30,403 nucleotides of DNA from IMG/VR virus record IMGVR_UViG_3300025669_000140, positions 1-30,403 of that record. One strand, given 5' to 3'. The notes below the pieces were generated by a model that was given only the letters and a program-made list of their open reading frames with translations, was not told where the DNA came from and made no database searches. Shown here piece by piece: positions 12,847 through 21,565 of the stretch. The position numbers were made by a program, and so were the translations under genes. Source of the DNA: a virus. Every line of letters begins with the position of its first letter. Position 1 is the stretch's first letter.

Positions 12847-15135
12847 ATGACAAATAGACTTCAGTCAGGATCGCCAAGGATAACCTCAAGGTTAACTGGG
12901 AGCGATGCTGAGATAGTAGGCTCTCTGGAAGTTGGTGTAAAAGCGGGAACGCAAACCACAACAGCCTATTTTAAGCTTCCAGTTCTAACTACTGCACAGA
13001 GAGTGGCCTTGACCGCAGAAGAGGGAATGCATGTTTATGATTCAAACTTAGGTAAGGATATGACTTATAGAGGTGCTGGATGGGGTGCTAGTGATGGAAC
13101 GGCAGCGGGTTCATTGGATGCAGCTTATAATGGTGGGGCAGAGATAGCTGTAGATGCAGGAGCAGTAACATTGACCGATACGCAGACTACTACAGGTGGT
13201 GGGTTGTTAATCACAAAATCAGGGAAAGTTACAAGTACACATGGCGCTTCTGTATTCCATATCAATTCGACAGGAGCACATGATACTTCTGGAGACTTGA
13301 AGATGCTTGAAATTAGCGTAGGTACAGAGACTATCTTAGGTTCTGTTTACGGTGTTGAGATAGAAATGAATGCTAATTCGGATAGTGGTTTAGAGATTAC
13401 AAAAGGTGCAGCGGTATTATCGGATGGTGCATTAACGCTAACAAGTGGTGCATTAACTATGACAAGTGGTAATTTTACAATGTCTTCAGGTAATGCAGAT
13501 ATTACTGGTACTCTTACAGTATCAGATGTTGCTGCTTTGGAAGAGATTACAGCCTCAGGAGCATATACAGGAGAGGGGAGAATGATTCTTGATGTTGATA
13601 ATGCAGAAGCACTTTTGATTAGAGAGAATAGTGATGCTGCAGATGTATTAACAGTTGATACAACCCAAGATGCAGGTGATACAACAATGTTGTTAACCAC
13701 TAAGGTTACAACTGGTAGTGGCTTCCATCTTGATGGATCTACCATTACAACAGGAGACGCTTTAAAAATCACAGTTGCGGCAGTAACAATGACAGCTGCA
13801 GGAGCAGCAATCTCAGTTGTAGCAGATGGTACAGAGGTTTTTGCAGTTAGAGATGACGGAACAGTTCTTTCTAAGGCAACTGCTGAGGGTACAACTGCGA
13901 TAGGAGTGACTACAGGTGACATAGTATTATCAGATGGAGATTTAACTTTATCGGGTGGTGAATTATCTGTTACAGATGGGGTTACAACATCGGGTTCGGG
14001 AGTAGCAATTATATCTAGTATGACAACAGCAGGTGCAGCAGCAGGTGCAGCAGGTGCATTAACAATAACTGCAGCAAGTGCAACAACTGGAACGGTTCTT
14101 GCAATAACTGCAGATGCGTTAACCTCAGGAGATATGCTTTATTTGGACAATGGTGGTGGAACACTAAACGGTGGATTCTATATTAATTGTAATGATGACA
14201 ATGCTTCAGACTTTACAGTTGGTAATTATGGAGCAACAGTTATTACAGGAACGGCAGCGGGTACAGCAGCTTTGACGCTTACAACTGGTGATGTAGTAGT
14301 TACAGACTCAGACGCATCTACAATTAGCTCTGTGAACGGCACAGGAACATTACTCACACTTGATAACGCAGGTGGAGTGATTGCCAGTGATACAGCAGTC
14401 CTATCAATTGATGCAGGTGGAGCAGTAGCTTCTGGCGGGAATCTTCTTAGAGTAGCAGCTACAGGAACACCAAATGCAGGAGCGATTGGGGTAGAGTTTG
14501 TAGGAGCTGGGAAGGCACTAACTGCACTATATATTGATGCAGATCCAACAGGATCAGATGTCGCAACAATTAATGGTGGTGGTGCTCTAACCAACGATAA
14601 TGCGGTGCTTACAGTGACTTCAGATGGAGCACTCGCAACGGGTGGTAACACATTTAGAGTAGAGACTGCAGGAACGCCAGCTTCGGGTGCAGTATATGCA
14701 GAGTTCGACTTTGCAGGATTGACAGATGCTAATGAAAATGTTGGTGTCCTTATTGATGCAACATCAAAGAAAGTACAAGCATTAAAAATTGATGCAGCTC
14801 CGTTAGCTGGGTCAACTGCTTTAGTTACTTCGACAGGTGCAATTGCAGCAGATAAGGCTACCTTAGAGGTGGTATCTAATGTAACGGCTTGTGATGCAGA
14901 TAGTGCGGTTGTAAGGATTGAACAGTCTCATACGACTGGTGTATCACCTTGTTTAGCACTTAAACAAGACGATGTTTCGCAAGCATTTATGAACTTTGAA
15001 GGTACAGCTACAGCGGATGCAGCTTCCTCAATTAGTACTCATGGAACAGCGGGTGCAACAACTGATTTTATAAGAATTGAATTAAATGGAACGGATGCGT
15101 GGATAGCAGTATCCACAAATGATCCTTCAGCTTAG
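12847..15135 (+). CDS. Large repetitive fibre-like structural protein
   Basis: 762 residues. The N-terminal 100 include YFKLPVLTTAQRVALTAEEG, then MHVYDSNLGKDMTYRGAGW, a small domain common near the start of phage fibre and appendage proteins. From about 190 the chain consists of short degenerate repeats of the type LTLTSGALTMTSGNFTMSSG and SDGDLTLSGGELSVT. The chain is mostly threonine, alanine, glycine, serine, aspartate and valine, as expected of a beta-helix or trimeric beta-prism shaft. The C-terminal tip (about 700-762) has two cysteines and less repetition. Location directly after the capsid gene suggests a head fibre or capsid-attached protein, but a tail fibre is equally possible. 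Confidence 0.6.
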   Translation: MTNRLQSGSPRITSRLTGSDAEIVGSLEVGVKAGTQTTTAYFKLPVLTTAQRVALTAEEGMHVYDSNLGKDMTYRGAGWGASDGTAAGSLDAAYNGGAEIAVDAGAVTLTDTQTTTGGGLLITKSGKVTSTHGASVFHINSTGAHDTSGDLKMLEISVGTETILGSVYGVEIEMNANSDSGLEITKGAAVLSDGALTLTSGALTMTSGNFTMSSGNADITGTLTVSDVAALEEITASGAYTGEGRMILDVDNAEALLIRENSDAADVLTVDTTQDAGDTTMLLTTKVTTGSGFHLDGSTITTGDALKITVAAVTMTAAGAAISVVADGTEVFAVRDDGTVLSKATAEGTTAIGVTTGDIVLSDGDLTLSGGELSVTDGVTTSGSGVAIISSMTTAGAAAGAAGALTITAASATTGTVLAITADALTSGDMLYLDNGGGTLNGGFYINCNDDNASDFTVGNYGATVITGTAAGTAALTLTTGDVVVTDSDASTISSVNGTGTLLTLDNAGGVIASDTAVLSIDAGGAVASGGNLLRVAATGTPNAGAIGVEFVGAGKALTALYIDADPTGSDVATINGGGALTNDNAVLTVTSDGALATGGNTFRVETAGTPASGAVYAEFDFAGLTDANENVGVLIDATSKKVQALKIDAAPLAGSTALVTSTGAIAADKATLEVVSNVTACDADSAVVRIEQSHTTGVSPCLALKQDDVSQAFMNFEGTATADAASSISTHGTAGATTDFIRIELNGTDAWIAVSTNDPSA

Positions 15136-15176
15136 GTTCTTAATTCGGTACGGGACGATTTGTTGAGAATAATTCT

Positions 15177-15212
15177 GGGGGGAGTCCCCGTAAACTCTCC
15201 CCATTATTTTAA
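15177..15212 (+). terminator. Probable terminator after fibre gene
   Basis: GGGGGGAGT (15177-15185) pairs with ACTCTCCCC (15194-15202) over nine positions, one a G-U, around the loop CCCCGTAA. It is followed by ATTATTTTAATT. The T-run is broken, so efficiency may be moderate. Confidence 0.65.
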
Positions 15213-15229
15213 TTGTTACGGAGTTTAAA

Positions 15230-15610
15230 ATGAAGATCAAAAATACAATCTTCGATCAAAATGGTAGGTTCATTCCTGCCCTTAATAATTTGTTGGGCGA
15301 AGTAATTCCTGTAAGAGAGGCGTATGAGTTACGCAAGTTTCAGAAGGAAGTCGTTGAAAAACAAACAGTTTTTGAGGAATCGAGGCTAGCAATGGCTAAG
15401 GATTTTTCTAAAAAGGATAAAGATGGAAAACCAGCAATGGAGGACGGTCATTTTGTTCTAAAGGACGTGAAGGGCTTCGGCAAGTCATATAATGAACTTG
15501 TAGAGATAGAAGAAAGTTATAAGATTAAAAAGATAACCTTACCTGAGAACATTGCCCTATCGGTTAAAGATCTTATGGCCTTAGAGCCCATTTTAAACAT
15601 TCCAGATTAA
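15230..15610 (+). CDS. Unknown structural-region protein (126 aa)
   Basis: Begins MKIKNTIFDQNGRFIPALNN. Residues 35-62 are a helix with QKEVVEKQTVFEESRLAMAK, then a variable charged loop (KKDKDGKPAMEDG) and a closing acidic region. The build, a helix with FEESRLA followed by a loop and a core strand region, resembles small phage proteins often encoded between capsid and tail genes (DUF1617-like), but I cannot confirm the family. A TTACGGAG leader stands just before the start. Confidence 0.45.
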   Translation: MKIKNTIFDQNGRFIPALNNLLGEVIPVREAYELRKFQKEVVEKQTVFEESRLAMAKDFSKKDKDGKPAMEDGHFVLKDVKGFGKSYNELVEIEESYKIKKITLPENIALSVKDLMALEPILNIPD

Positions 15611-15630
15611 CTTATTACGGAAAAGCCAAT

Positions 15631-16014
15631 ATGAAAATTTTACAATTACCTAAAACTGAAAAGTTCAGCATTAAAAATTGGGAGTCTAACGATAAACACA
15701 ACGTAAGTTTAAAACCTGGTGATACCGTTAGGCTTTCGGATTATAATTCAGAGGATATTATGAAGGTGTGGCCCCAATTAAGAGAGATTAAGAGTGTTGA
15801 GAAGAAACTTCAAGAGGTTAAGAATAAAAACAAAAAGCTAGAAGAAGAGATTAAAAAAACAGAAAAGGTTGTTGAAGAAACGGGTGGTTTGGGTCAAGAG
15901 GTAGAGAACTATGATAGGCCCAAACTTATGAAAATGGCCTCTGGTATGGGAATTAAGCACACCCAAAGTACAAAAGAGCTTAAAAAACAAATAAAAGAAA
16001 AATTGAAGGAATAA
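15631..16014 (+). CDS. Coiled-coil protein with HeH/LEM-like C-terminal domain
   Basis: 127 residues. The N-terminus is beta-like (SLKPGDTVRLSDYNSEDIMK). Residues 48-80 are a charged coiled coil (SVEKKLQEVKNKNKKLEEEI). Residues 92-127 (NYDRPKLMKMASGMGIKHTQ, STKELKKQIKEKLKE) have the helix-extended-loop-helix pattern seen in SAP/HeH/LEM and Rho-N-like domains of phage connector-region proteins. Such small domains bind DNA or partner proteins. It is encoded 20 bases after the preceding gene with a near-copy of the 9809 leader before its ATG. Confidence 0.5.
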   Translation: MKILQLPKTEKFSIKNWESNDKHNVSLKPGDTVRLSDYNSEDIMKVWPQLREIKSVEKKLQEVKNKNKKLEEEIKKTEKVVEETGGLGQEVENYDRPKLMKMASGMGIKHTQSTKELKKQIKEKLKE

Positions 16015-16041
16015 GCTATTTTTAGTTTTTAACAATTTAAC

Positions 16042-16728
16042 ATGAGTGGCGATAAGTTTAATCGACAAGATGCAAAGCAGGTTCTTGGAACTGCTGCCTC
16101 ACCTGTCACGTTGGCTGCCAGTTATACAGTAGAGGACAGTGGGGTAGTCATTATAGGGAAGGCTTCGGAGGTAATACTTTTGGTAAACTATACAATGGGA
16201 GCGTCTGAAACGGCCAACTCAATAGACCTTCAATATGCTGTTGCAGATGGAACAACTCCTAGCATAACAGGCGGTACAATAGCCTTCGTAGACAGTGCTT
16301 CGGATACTATTACAGATTCAGGCGGTGGGTTTTTAACTAATGGATTGAGTCCGGGTCAAGTTCTCCAAGTGAAAGGTTCGGGAAGTAATGATGGGTTTTT
16401 TACGGCAGAAACTGTCGTTGCAGGCACTATCACATTAATTTCAACTGATGAGCTAACCGATGAGACTGCAGCCAAGAATGTAACAATAGAAGCTAATTCG
16501 GGGCCATTTTATTTGTTGCAAAACGAATCAGAATCAAGTGGAACTACAACCAGATATAATCGAGGTGATCTTTTTACGGCTGCTTCAGCTGCAGGTGCTT
16601 ATGATAGATTTGCGATTAAGTTTTCTAGTCTAGGCTCTGCAGAGTTTTTGAGAGTTTATGTAAAAGAAACAGGGACGTCGTCGAATTTTGGTAACACTTG
16701 GATCGAAGCTATTACCCTAGGTCAATAA
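16042..16728 (+). CDS. Beta-rich structural protein, unknown
   Basis: 228 residues. The C-terminal part (RFAIKFSSLGSAEFLRVYVK, ETGTSSNFGNTWIEAI) and the N-terminal SGVVIIGKASEVILLVNYTM look like an outer beta sandwich. Inserted at about 80-150 is a glycine-rich beta domain (DTITDSGGGFLTNGLSPGQV, GSGSNDGFFTAETVVAGTIT). It probably belongs to the virion head or connector by position. No function is assigned. The inserted domain is different from, but of the same style as, the module in the next genes. Confidence 0.5.
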   Translation: MSGDKFNRQDAKQVLGTAASPVTLAASYTVEDSGVVIIGKASEVILLVNYTMGASETANSIDLQYAVADGTTPSITGGTIAFVDSASDTITDSGGGFLTNGLSPGQVLQVKGSGSNDGFFTAETVVAGTITLISTDELTDETAAKNVTIEANSGPFYLLQNESESSGTTTRYNRGDLFTAASAAGAYDRFAIKFSSLGSAEFLRVYVKETGTSSNFGNTWIEAITLGQ

Positions 16729-16745
16729 TTAATTAACAAAAGAAT

Positions 16746-17678
16746 ATGGAATTTTCAGAAATAAAACTACAGGTATTTGAAAATACTGGCTATGATGACG
16801 GTGCAGATGGATTGTTAGAAGACAAGGATTTAACGGAGTCAATGGTTGGAAGATTTGTAAATAATAGATATAAAAAGCTAATTGCAAAATTAGCCGCAAG
16901 GTATCCAAAGGATCACAAGCATAAAACAATTCCCGCAACATTTTATAAGATAACTGGAACAATCAGTACACAGTCGACTACAACATTAACAGCAACGGCC
17001 TCCATATTTAATTCTGCTATGATTGGGGATACTGTTTATAATTTAACTGATAGTGCTAGTGCAAAGATTCTTTCATACACCAGTGGAACAGTTGTAACAT
17101 TAGACGAATCGGTAACTTGGACAGCAGGTGCAACGATTTATGTTTTAGGAACTGAATTTGCAATTGGTGGCGATGCTGCCGATGACTTGAGATATGTAAC
17201 AGATATCGAGGTAAAATATACAGCCACAGAAGATTTGAAGATTTGTTCTAAAAGACAAAACAAAGAAACTGCATTGCAAAGTGGACAAGAAATTTATTCA
17301 ACTTCTAGTCCTATATGGTACCCCACAAATATAACCGTAAGCGATGTTCATGTTAAGGGTATTGGGATTCTTCCGGAGCCTACATTGCCATTGAGTAATG
17401 CTTTGATGGTTACTTATATAGAAATGCCTGACAACCTTTCAGATGATGATGATACACCTGATAGACTACCCCTAGGAAGCGAATTAACCTTGGTGTATTA
17501 TGGAACATTTGATGCACTAAAAAAATTAAGACGAAATGATGAAGCCCAGCAATGGTTAAAAGATGCCCAACGTGAAGAGAGGGACATGATAGGAGATTAT
17601 GCAAGAAGTACAGTAGGAGCAAAGCGTGGTAATTTAAGAGCTTATCGAGACTATGATATGAGGAGGAGAAATATATGA
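16746..17678 (+). CDS. Head-tail adaptor candidate with inserted beta module
   Basis: 310 residues. The outer parts fit an adaptor of the connector: an N-terminal helical region (SMVGRFVNNRYKKLIAKLAA) and a C-terminal LPLGSELTLVYYGTFDALKK followed by DEAQQWLKDAQREERDMIGD, the helix pair seen in gp4-like and related adaptors that bind under the portal. Between them, residues 68-135 carry a beta module (TLTATASIFNSAMIGDTVYN and VVTLDESVTWTAGATIYVL) also found in the tail hub gene at 19052. The start follows an A/T-rich leader, and the stop overlaps the next gene as ATGA. Confidence 0.6.
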   Translation: MEFSEIKLQVFENTGYDDGADGLLEDKDLTESMVGRFVNNRYKKLIAKLAARYPKDHKHKTIPATFYKITGTISTQSTTTLTATASIFNSAMIGDTVYNLTDSASAKILSYTSGTVVTLDESVTWTAGATIYVLGTEFAIGGDAADDLRYVTDIEVKYTATEDLKICSKRQNKETALQSGQEIYSTSSPIWYPTNITVSDVHVKGIGILPEPTLPLSNALMVTYIEMPDNLSDDDDTPDRLPLGSELTLVYYGTFDALKKLRRNDEAQQWLKDAQREERDMIGDYARSTVGAKRGNLRAYRDYDMRRRNI

Positions 17679-17899
17679 CCATAGATTTTACAGATGATAG
17701 TGGAGGATTGTTTTCTGTTCAAGATGAAGGTCAGGGTTTCGGGTTGTTATTAGAAAATGGATCAAGTCTATTATTGGAAAACGCAGTGGTTTCTCGGTTA
17801 TTATTAGAAATAGATAATTTAAAAAGCTTTACAGAAGATAGTGGGGGTGCGTTAAGCTTTACAGAAGATAGTGGTAGTTTTAAAGATTTTACAGATTAA
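17675..17899 (+). CDS. Small repeat-containing structural protein
   Basis: 74 residues, acidic. It contains near-repeats FGLLLENGSSLLLENAV and SRLLLEI, then SFTEDSGGALSFTEDSG and a related start, FTDDSGG. The LLLENG strings resemble the short beta-strand repeats seen in small phage tail-region proteins. The start overlaps the adaptor stop (ATGA). It is likely a virion or assembly component, function unknown. Confidence 0.5.
   Translation: MTIDFTDDSGGLFSVQDEGQGFGLLLENGSSLLLENAVVSRLLLEIDNLKSFTEDSGGALSFTEDSGSFKDFTD
17824..17874 (+). repeat. Tandem 21-bp repeat within small gene
   Basis: AAGCTTTACAGAAGATAGTGG occurs at 17824-17844 and again at 17854-17874, a period of 30 bases (ten codons). It encodes the two SFTEDSG units and keeps the frame. 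Confidence 0.8.
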
Positions 17900-17902
17900 A
17901 AA

Positions 17903-18793
17903 ATGTCCGATACAAAAATATCAAACTTAACAGCAGGTTCAACACTAGCAAGTGGTGATTTACTTCCTTTTGTTGACGTTAGCGACGAAACAATGGCAAC
18001 AAGTGGAACGAATAAGAGGATCACTTATGCGAATTTAGCTGTGGAGGTGTTTGCTGAAACTGCAACGCTTACAAATAAAACTATCGATGGAGATGCCAAT
18101 ACATTACAAGATATTGCTTATAGTTCAATAAAGTCAACTTCGAGGTCTGGAAGTGATGCAACGTTGATCACGGGAACTAAGGGGACAAGTGCTGACTTAT
18201 CAGTATGGAATGCTGATGGGGATTTGGTAGATGGGCCTACACCGCCAACTGGCACGATTGTTGGCACAAGCGATACCCAAACATTAATAAATAAAACATT
18301 AACAGCACCAGTTATTGAAAGTATTGTAGATTCAAATGCTGACAATGTGATTTCGGGTGGTGGTACAACTACTATTGGAGATGCTACCCAGTCAGAACAT
18401 ACAATAATAAAAGCTGGCCCCTCAAAACTTGTAAAGATTAAAATATTAAGACAGGATAATACCTCAGATAGTTATGAAGAAAATACTGTTTTGTTGTCAG
18501 GCTATGGGGTTATGGTTCCAAATGCAGTGGTAACAGCAGCGCAAGAGGCTGTAACTTTTGGTATTACCTTTGATCAAGCTCCGATTGTTGTTATAAGTGA
18601 AGCCTCAAGAAATAACGACGCATCGCCAACTTGGGGTTCAAACGAAAATGGCAATGTAAGAATTAGTGCAAGTGTAAGATCACCTACGACAGCCAACTTT
18701 AACGCACGATTGATTAGTTCTGATGGGACTGCATTTGGAGATAATTCGGATACTTATTTTTATAGTTGGTTAGCAGTTGGAGAGCTAGCATGA
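17903..18793 (+). CDS. Tail fibre/appendage with H-type-lectin-like tip
   Basis: 296 residues. MSDTKISNLTAGSTLASGDL and LLPFVDVSD at the N-terminus is the usual start of phage appendage proteins that dock to the baseplate or tail. TLTNKTIDGDANT and TLINKTLTAPVI are the repeated TLTNKT-type shaft motifs. The C-terminal 90 residues (VTFGITFDQAPIVVISEASR, then VRSPTTANFNARLISSDGTA and YFYSWLAVGELA) resemble an H-type lectin-like carbohydrate-binding tip. The protein probably recognises a host surface glycan. It is short for a tail fibre but complete. Confidence 0.75.
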   Translation: MSDTKISNLTAGSTLASGDLLPFVDVSDETMATSGTNKRITYANLAVEVFAETATLTNKTIDGDANTLQDIAYSSIKSTSRSGSDATLITGTKGTSADLSVWNADGDLVDGPTPPTGTIVGTSDTQTLINKTLTAPVIESIVDSNADNVISGGGTTTIGDATQSEHTIIKAGPSKLVKIKILRQDNTSDSYEENTVLLSGYGVMVPNAVVTAAQEAVTFGITFDQAPIVVISEASRNNDASPTWGSNENGNVRISASVRSPTTANFNARLISSDGTAFGDNSDTYFYSWLAVGELA

Positions 18794-19047
18794 TGAACTT
18801 AAAGAAATTAAAAACGCTTACAATCAAAAAGATTCCCCTTAGTTTGGTTGCAAGTCGTAAAAAAGTAGGTAAGCATTATGTGCTAGAAGAGCGATATACA
18901 CAAGCCACTGCTCTTCCTGGGTGGTGGAACCAAAACTATCATTTATTAAGAGAGGGAAGAATGATAGGAGGAATGGGATTAAAAAAATGGTGTGTCAATT
19001 GTGGTGCTTTGAGCGAAGCGGGGTGCAAACATAATATAAATAAATAA
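18790..19047 (+). CDS. Small cysteine-containing protein, unknown
   Basis: The chosen start is ATG 18790, which overlaps the fibre stop as ATGA. A second ATG follows at 18793, and an upstream TTG is less likely. The product is about 85 residues, basic, with LPGWWNQNYHLLREGRMIGG and a C-terminal WCVNCGALSEAGCKH, a CxxC plus C/H set that could bind zinc. The tryptophan-rich middle is compact. No family is recognised. It is co-translated with the fibre gene and may be a fibre-assembly or tail component. Confidence 0.5.
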   Translation: MMNLKKLKTLTIKKIPLSLVASRKKVGKHYVLEERYTQATALPGWWNQNYHLLREGRMIGGMGLKKWCVNCGALSEAGCKHNINK

Positions 19048-19051
19048 AACG

Positions 19052-20701
19052 ATGATAAAAACACATTGGTTTCAAAATTTAACAGAGGGAATGGATCAAT
19101 CCAGCAATCCTAGTATGACTGCTGGATCACCTCATCTTCAGAATATATCACAAGATAGACCTGGAGTCTGGGCAACCAGAAAAGGAAGCGAGATAGTGGG
19201 TGCTTCTATAGGAACTAATCCGGGATATGGATTATTTACTTATTTAGCCAATGATGGAACCAGAAAACTAGGAGCAGTAACAGATAGAGATTTATTTTTT
19301 TATGATGAAAGCGGTGAAACTTGGGGCAGTGCTGTTGATACAGATGAATGGACAGCAAGCAAGAGAGTTGATGGAATTAACTTTCTAAATAGGCTATATC
19401 TTGGATGTGAAGATGGTACAACTCCACTGGCATATACTACAGGAGGTGCAATAACAGATGTTACACCAACCATAGGTGGTTCAATTTTTGCGGTCAATAA
19501 GAATAGTTTATTAGTATGTGGAAATAACATAAAACCCAATATAGGATTTTACTCTGATCCTTATACAGATACTTTCCATAGCGCAACAGGAACGTGTGAA
19601 GCCAATGCAGATGTTGCTGGTGCTAATACAGTAACAGCAACTACTTCAATATTTCTTCCTGATATGATTGGTGCAGTTCTCTACAACACAACAGATGGAG
19701 AGATGAATATAATAACGGGTTGGACAAATGATACGGTGGTAACAACTGATACTGACACTTCGGGCTGGAATGATGATACTGTCTATGTTTTACAAAACAA
19801 TTTTAAAGCTGACAATGCAATAACTGGAGCTATAAGCTATCAAGAACAGTTTTTGGTATGGGATGAAAATCAGATGTATAGATTTGACCCCTTGTCTAAC
19901 TGGTCATCTGATATAGAAAATGCAGGGTGTGTAAATTACAGAACGGTTGGAATAGTTGAAGGAATAGCACTATGGGTTAATCGTGAAGGTGTGAAGCTTT
20001 GGGGAGGAGAGGGGAGACCCCAAGATATAACTCCGAAAATTAAAGACAGGGTGGGAGATTTGGGATTATGGGATTTAGTTAATCCTAGTAATTGGGATAG
20101 TATGTGTGCGGGTGTTGACACCCTGGATGGAAAGTATTCTCTATCTGTTGGAACGCTACAAACAGTGACGGGTGCTACAGCTTCAGCAATAGCAGATGTT
20201 GTTTTTGTATTTGATATTAAAAAGAATGCTTGGACTTTTAGAAACTATCAAGACAGGATATTAGCCATTACAAGTTTTGTTGATACTAATGGGGATAAAG
20301 GATTATATGCTATACATAATGATGATTCTTTTGTAACTAAACTTAATTCAGGGGCAACAGATGACAATGCGAGTGGAGTTGGACAAGATATTTCAGTTGA
20401 CTTCAGGACACCGCATCACCAACTGGGTGACCCCACTACAGATAATTCGATTCGTAATTATTTTATAAGATATACAGCAAATGCGGAGGTAGATGTTAGC
20501 GTTTCAATTAATCGAGGTAGTTATGCTTCGATTGGAACTCTTGCATCCTCTTCTAGCATACTGGCTAAAGAGATTAAACCCTTAGCTAATCAATTTGGCT
20601 ACTCTTTCAGTCTTAAATTTACTTGTACGGGAGATTTAAAAATAGAAGGATATGGCTTTACTGTAGAAGAGGGAAAAACTTTACGTAATTCATCGAAATA
20701 A
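19052..20701 (+). CDS. Tail hub/nozzle-like beta protein
   Basis: 549 residues, beta-rich from end to end. The start, WFQNLTEGMDQSSNPSMTAG with QDRPGVWATRKGSE, is typical of podoviral tail stabilisation/nozzle proteins. Repeated blade-like segments follow (LFTYLANDGTRKLGAVTDRD, LWVNREGVKLWGGEGRPQDI, VVFVFDIKKNAWTFRNYQDR). Residues about 170-248 hold the same beta module as the adaptor gene (TVTATTSIFLPDMIG, TVVTTDTD). The protein would form the short tail tube or its plug below the adaptor. No enzymatic motif is visible. Confidence is from architecture and position. Confidence 0.6.
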   Translation: MIKTHWFQNLTEGMDQSSNPSMTAGSPHLQNISQDRPGVWATRKGSEIVGASIGTNPGYGLFTYLANDGTRKLGAVTDRDLFFYDESGETWGSAVDTDEWTASKRVDGINFLNRLYLGCEDGTTPLAYTTGGAITDVTPTIGGSIFAVNKNSLLVCGNNIKPNIGFYSDPYTDTFHSATGTCEANADVAGANTVTATTSIFLPDMIGAVLYNTTDGEMNIITGWTNDTVVTTDTDTSGWNDDTVYVLQNNFKADNAITGAISYQEQFLVWDENQMYRFDPLSNWSSDIENAGCVNYRTVGIVEGIALWVNREGVKLWGGEGRPQDITPKIKDRVGDLGLWDLVNPSNWDSMCAGVDTLDGKYSLSVGTLQTVTGATASAIADVVFVFDIKKNAWTFRNYQDRILAITSFVDTNGDKGLYAIHNDDSFVTKLNSGATDDNASGVGQDISVDFRTPHHQLGDPTTDNSIRNYFIRYTANAEVDVSVSINRGSYASIGTLASSSSILAKEIKPLANQFGYSFSLKFTCTGDLKIEGYGFTVEEGKTLRNSSK

Positions 20702-20702
20702 C

Positions 20703-21551
20703 ATGGCAAAGAAAAAAATTAAAATAGATTCAAAAACAATAGAAGATACTGGACTTGATCAGTTTCAAAATCGTAATGAGTTTGGTAATGCTAGTGTGGC
20801 ACGGTATAGCACTGCAGCCAATTTGTCGGGCGGCACTATTGCAAAAACTACAAGTATCAAACTTGGTACAAGGTTTCTAAGACTTAATGGAGATAGGGGA
20901 ATCGTTATTAGCGATGGAACAAAAGATCGGTTAATTATTGGGAAAATACCAGAAACAACAGATGAAAATCCGTACGTTGGAATAAAACAATCAAAAGAAG
21001 GTTTTGACGTGAATGCAGCATCACCAGAAGAAATTATGTTCCAAAGTAATAGAATATATATACAACATCAATTTAATACTTTCACGGGCACACCAAATGG
21101 GGTTGTAAGTGATCCTGTTGGATTTGTGAATTTTTCAGATGCGATTGCGGGCGGTCAGAACAGAACTATACGTCTTGATTTTTATAAGTCTAGTGACATA
21201 ACCTACACCTCGGTTATTTTATATCAGCAATTATTTTGTGGATTAACATTTGCTGGAGCTACCGCCGATATGACTGGGTTAACTACATACCTTAACCCAG
21301 ACAAAACAAAAACAACAGGGCCAGTTAGTGGACATGAATATTATGTATTCAGCAATGGGGATATAATAAGAAATGGATATGATCAGACCGCAGACGATGA
21401 ACAAATATCAGATACCTTTGATTCAACAGAGATTGCAGCGGTCAATGATGGGTGGAATACCATCGCCGTCCAGAGTGTTGATAATGACGTTAACGCCTTT
21501 GGTTTTATCGTGTTAAATTTAGTTTGCACTGGTTATAAAACTTTTACTTAA
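20703..21551 (+). CDS. Structural tail-region protein, unknown
   Basis: 282 residues. It begins with a lysine-rich MAKKKIKIDSKTIEDTGLDQ, then beta-like segments (TRFLRLNGDRGIVISDGTKD). The C-terminal half, FTGTPNGVVSDPVGFVNFSD to FGFIVLNLVCTGYKTFT, looks like a beta sandwich. It follows the hub gene with one base between stop and start, so it is surely in the same operon. It is likely a minor tail or fibre-base protein. No family is recognised. Confidence 0.5.
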   Translation: MAKKKIKIDSKTIEDTGLDQFQNRNEFGNASVARYSTAANLSGGTIAKTTSIKLGTRFLRLNGDRGIVISDGTKDRLIIGKIPETTDENPYVGIKQSKEGFDVNAASPEEIMFQSNRIYIQHQFNTFTGTPNGVVSDPVGFVNFSDAIAGGQNRTIRLDFYKSSDITYTSVILYQQLFCGLTFAGATADMTGLTTYLNPDKTKTTGPVSGHEYYVFSNGDIIRNGYDQTADDEQISDTFDSTEIAAVNDGWNTIAVQSVDNDVNAFGFIVLNLVCTGYKTFT

Positions 21552-21565
21552 ATTAATAAAATAAA

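Noticed and set aside
13347-14651. Long minus-strand open frames inside the fibre gene
   Set aside because: They are mirror images of the threonine/alanine/glycine repeats on the + strand and have no coding character of their own.
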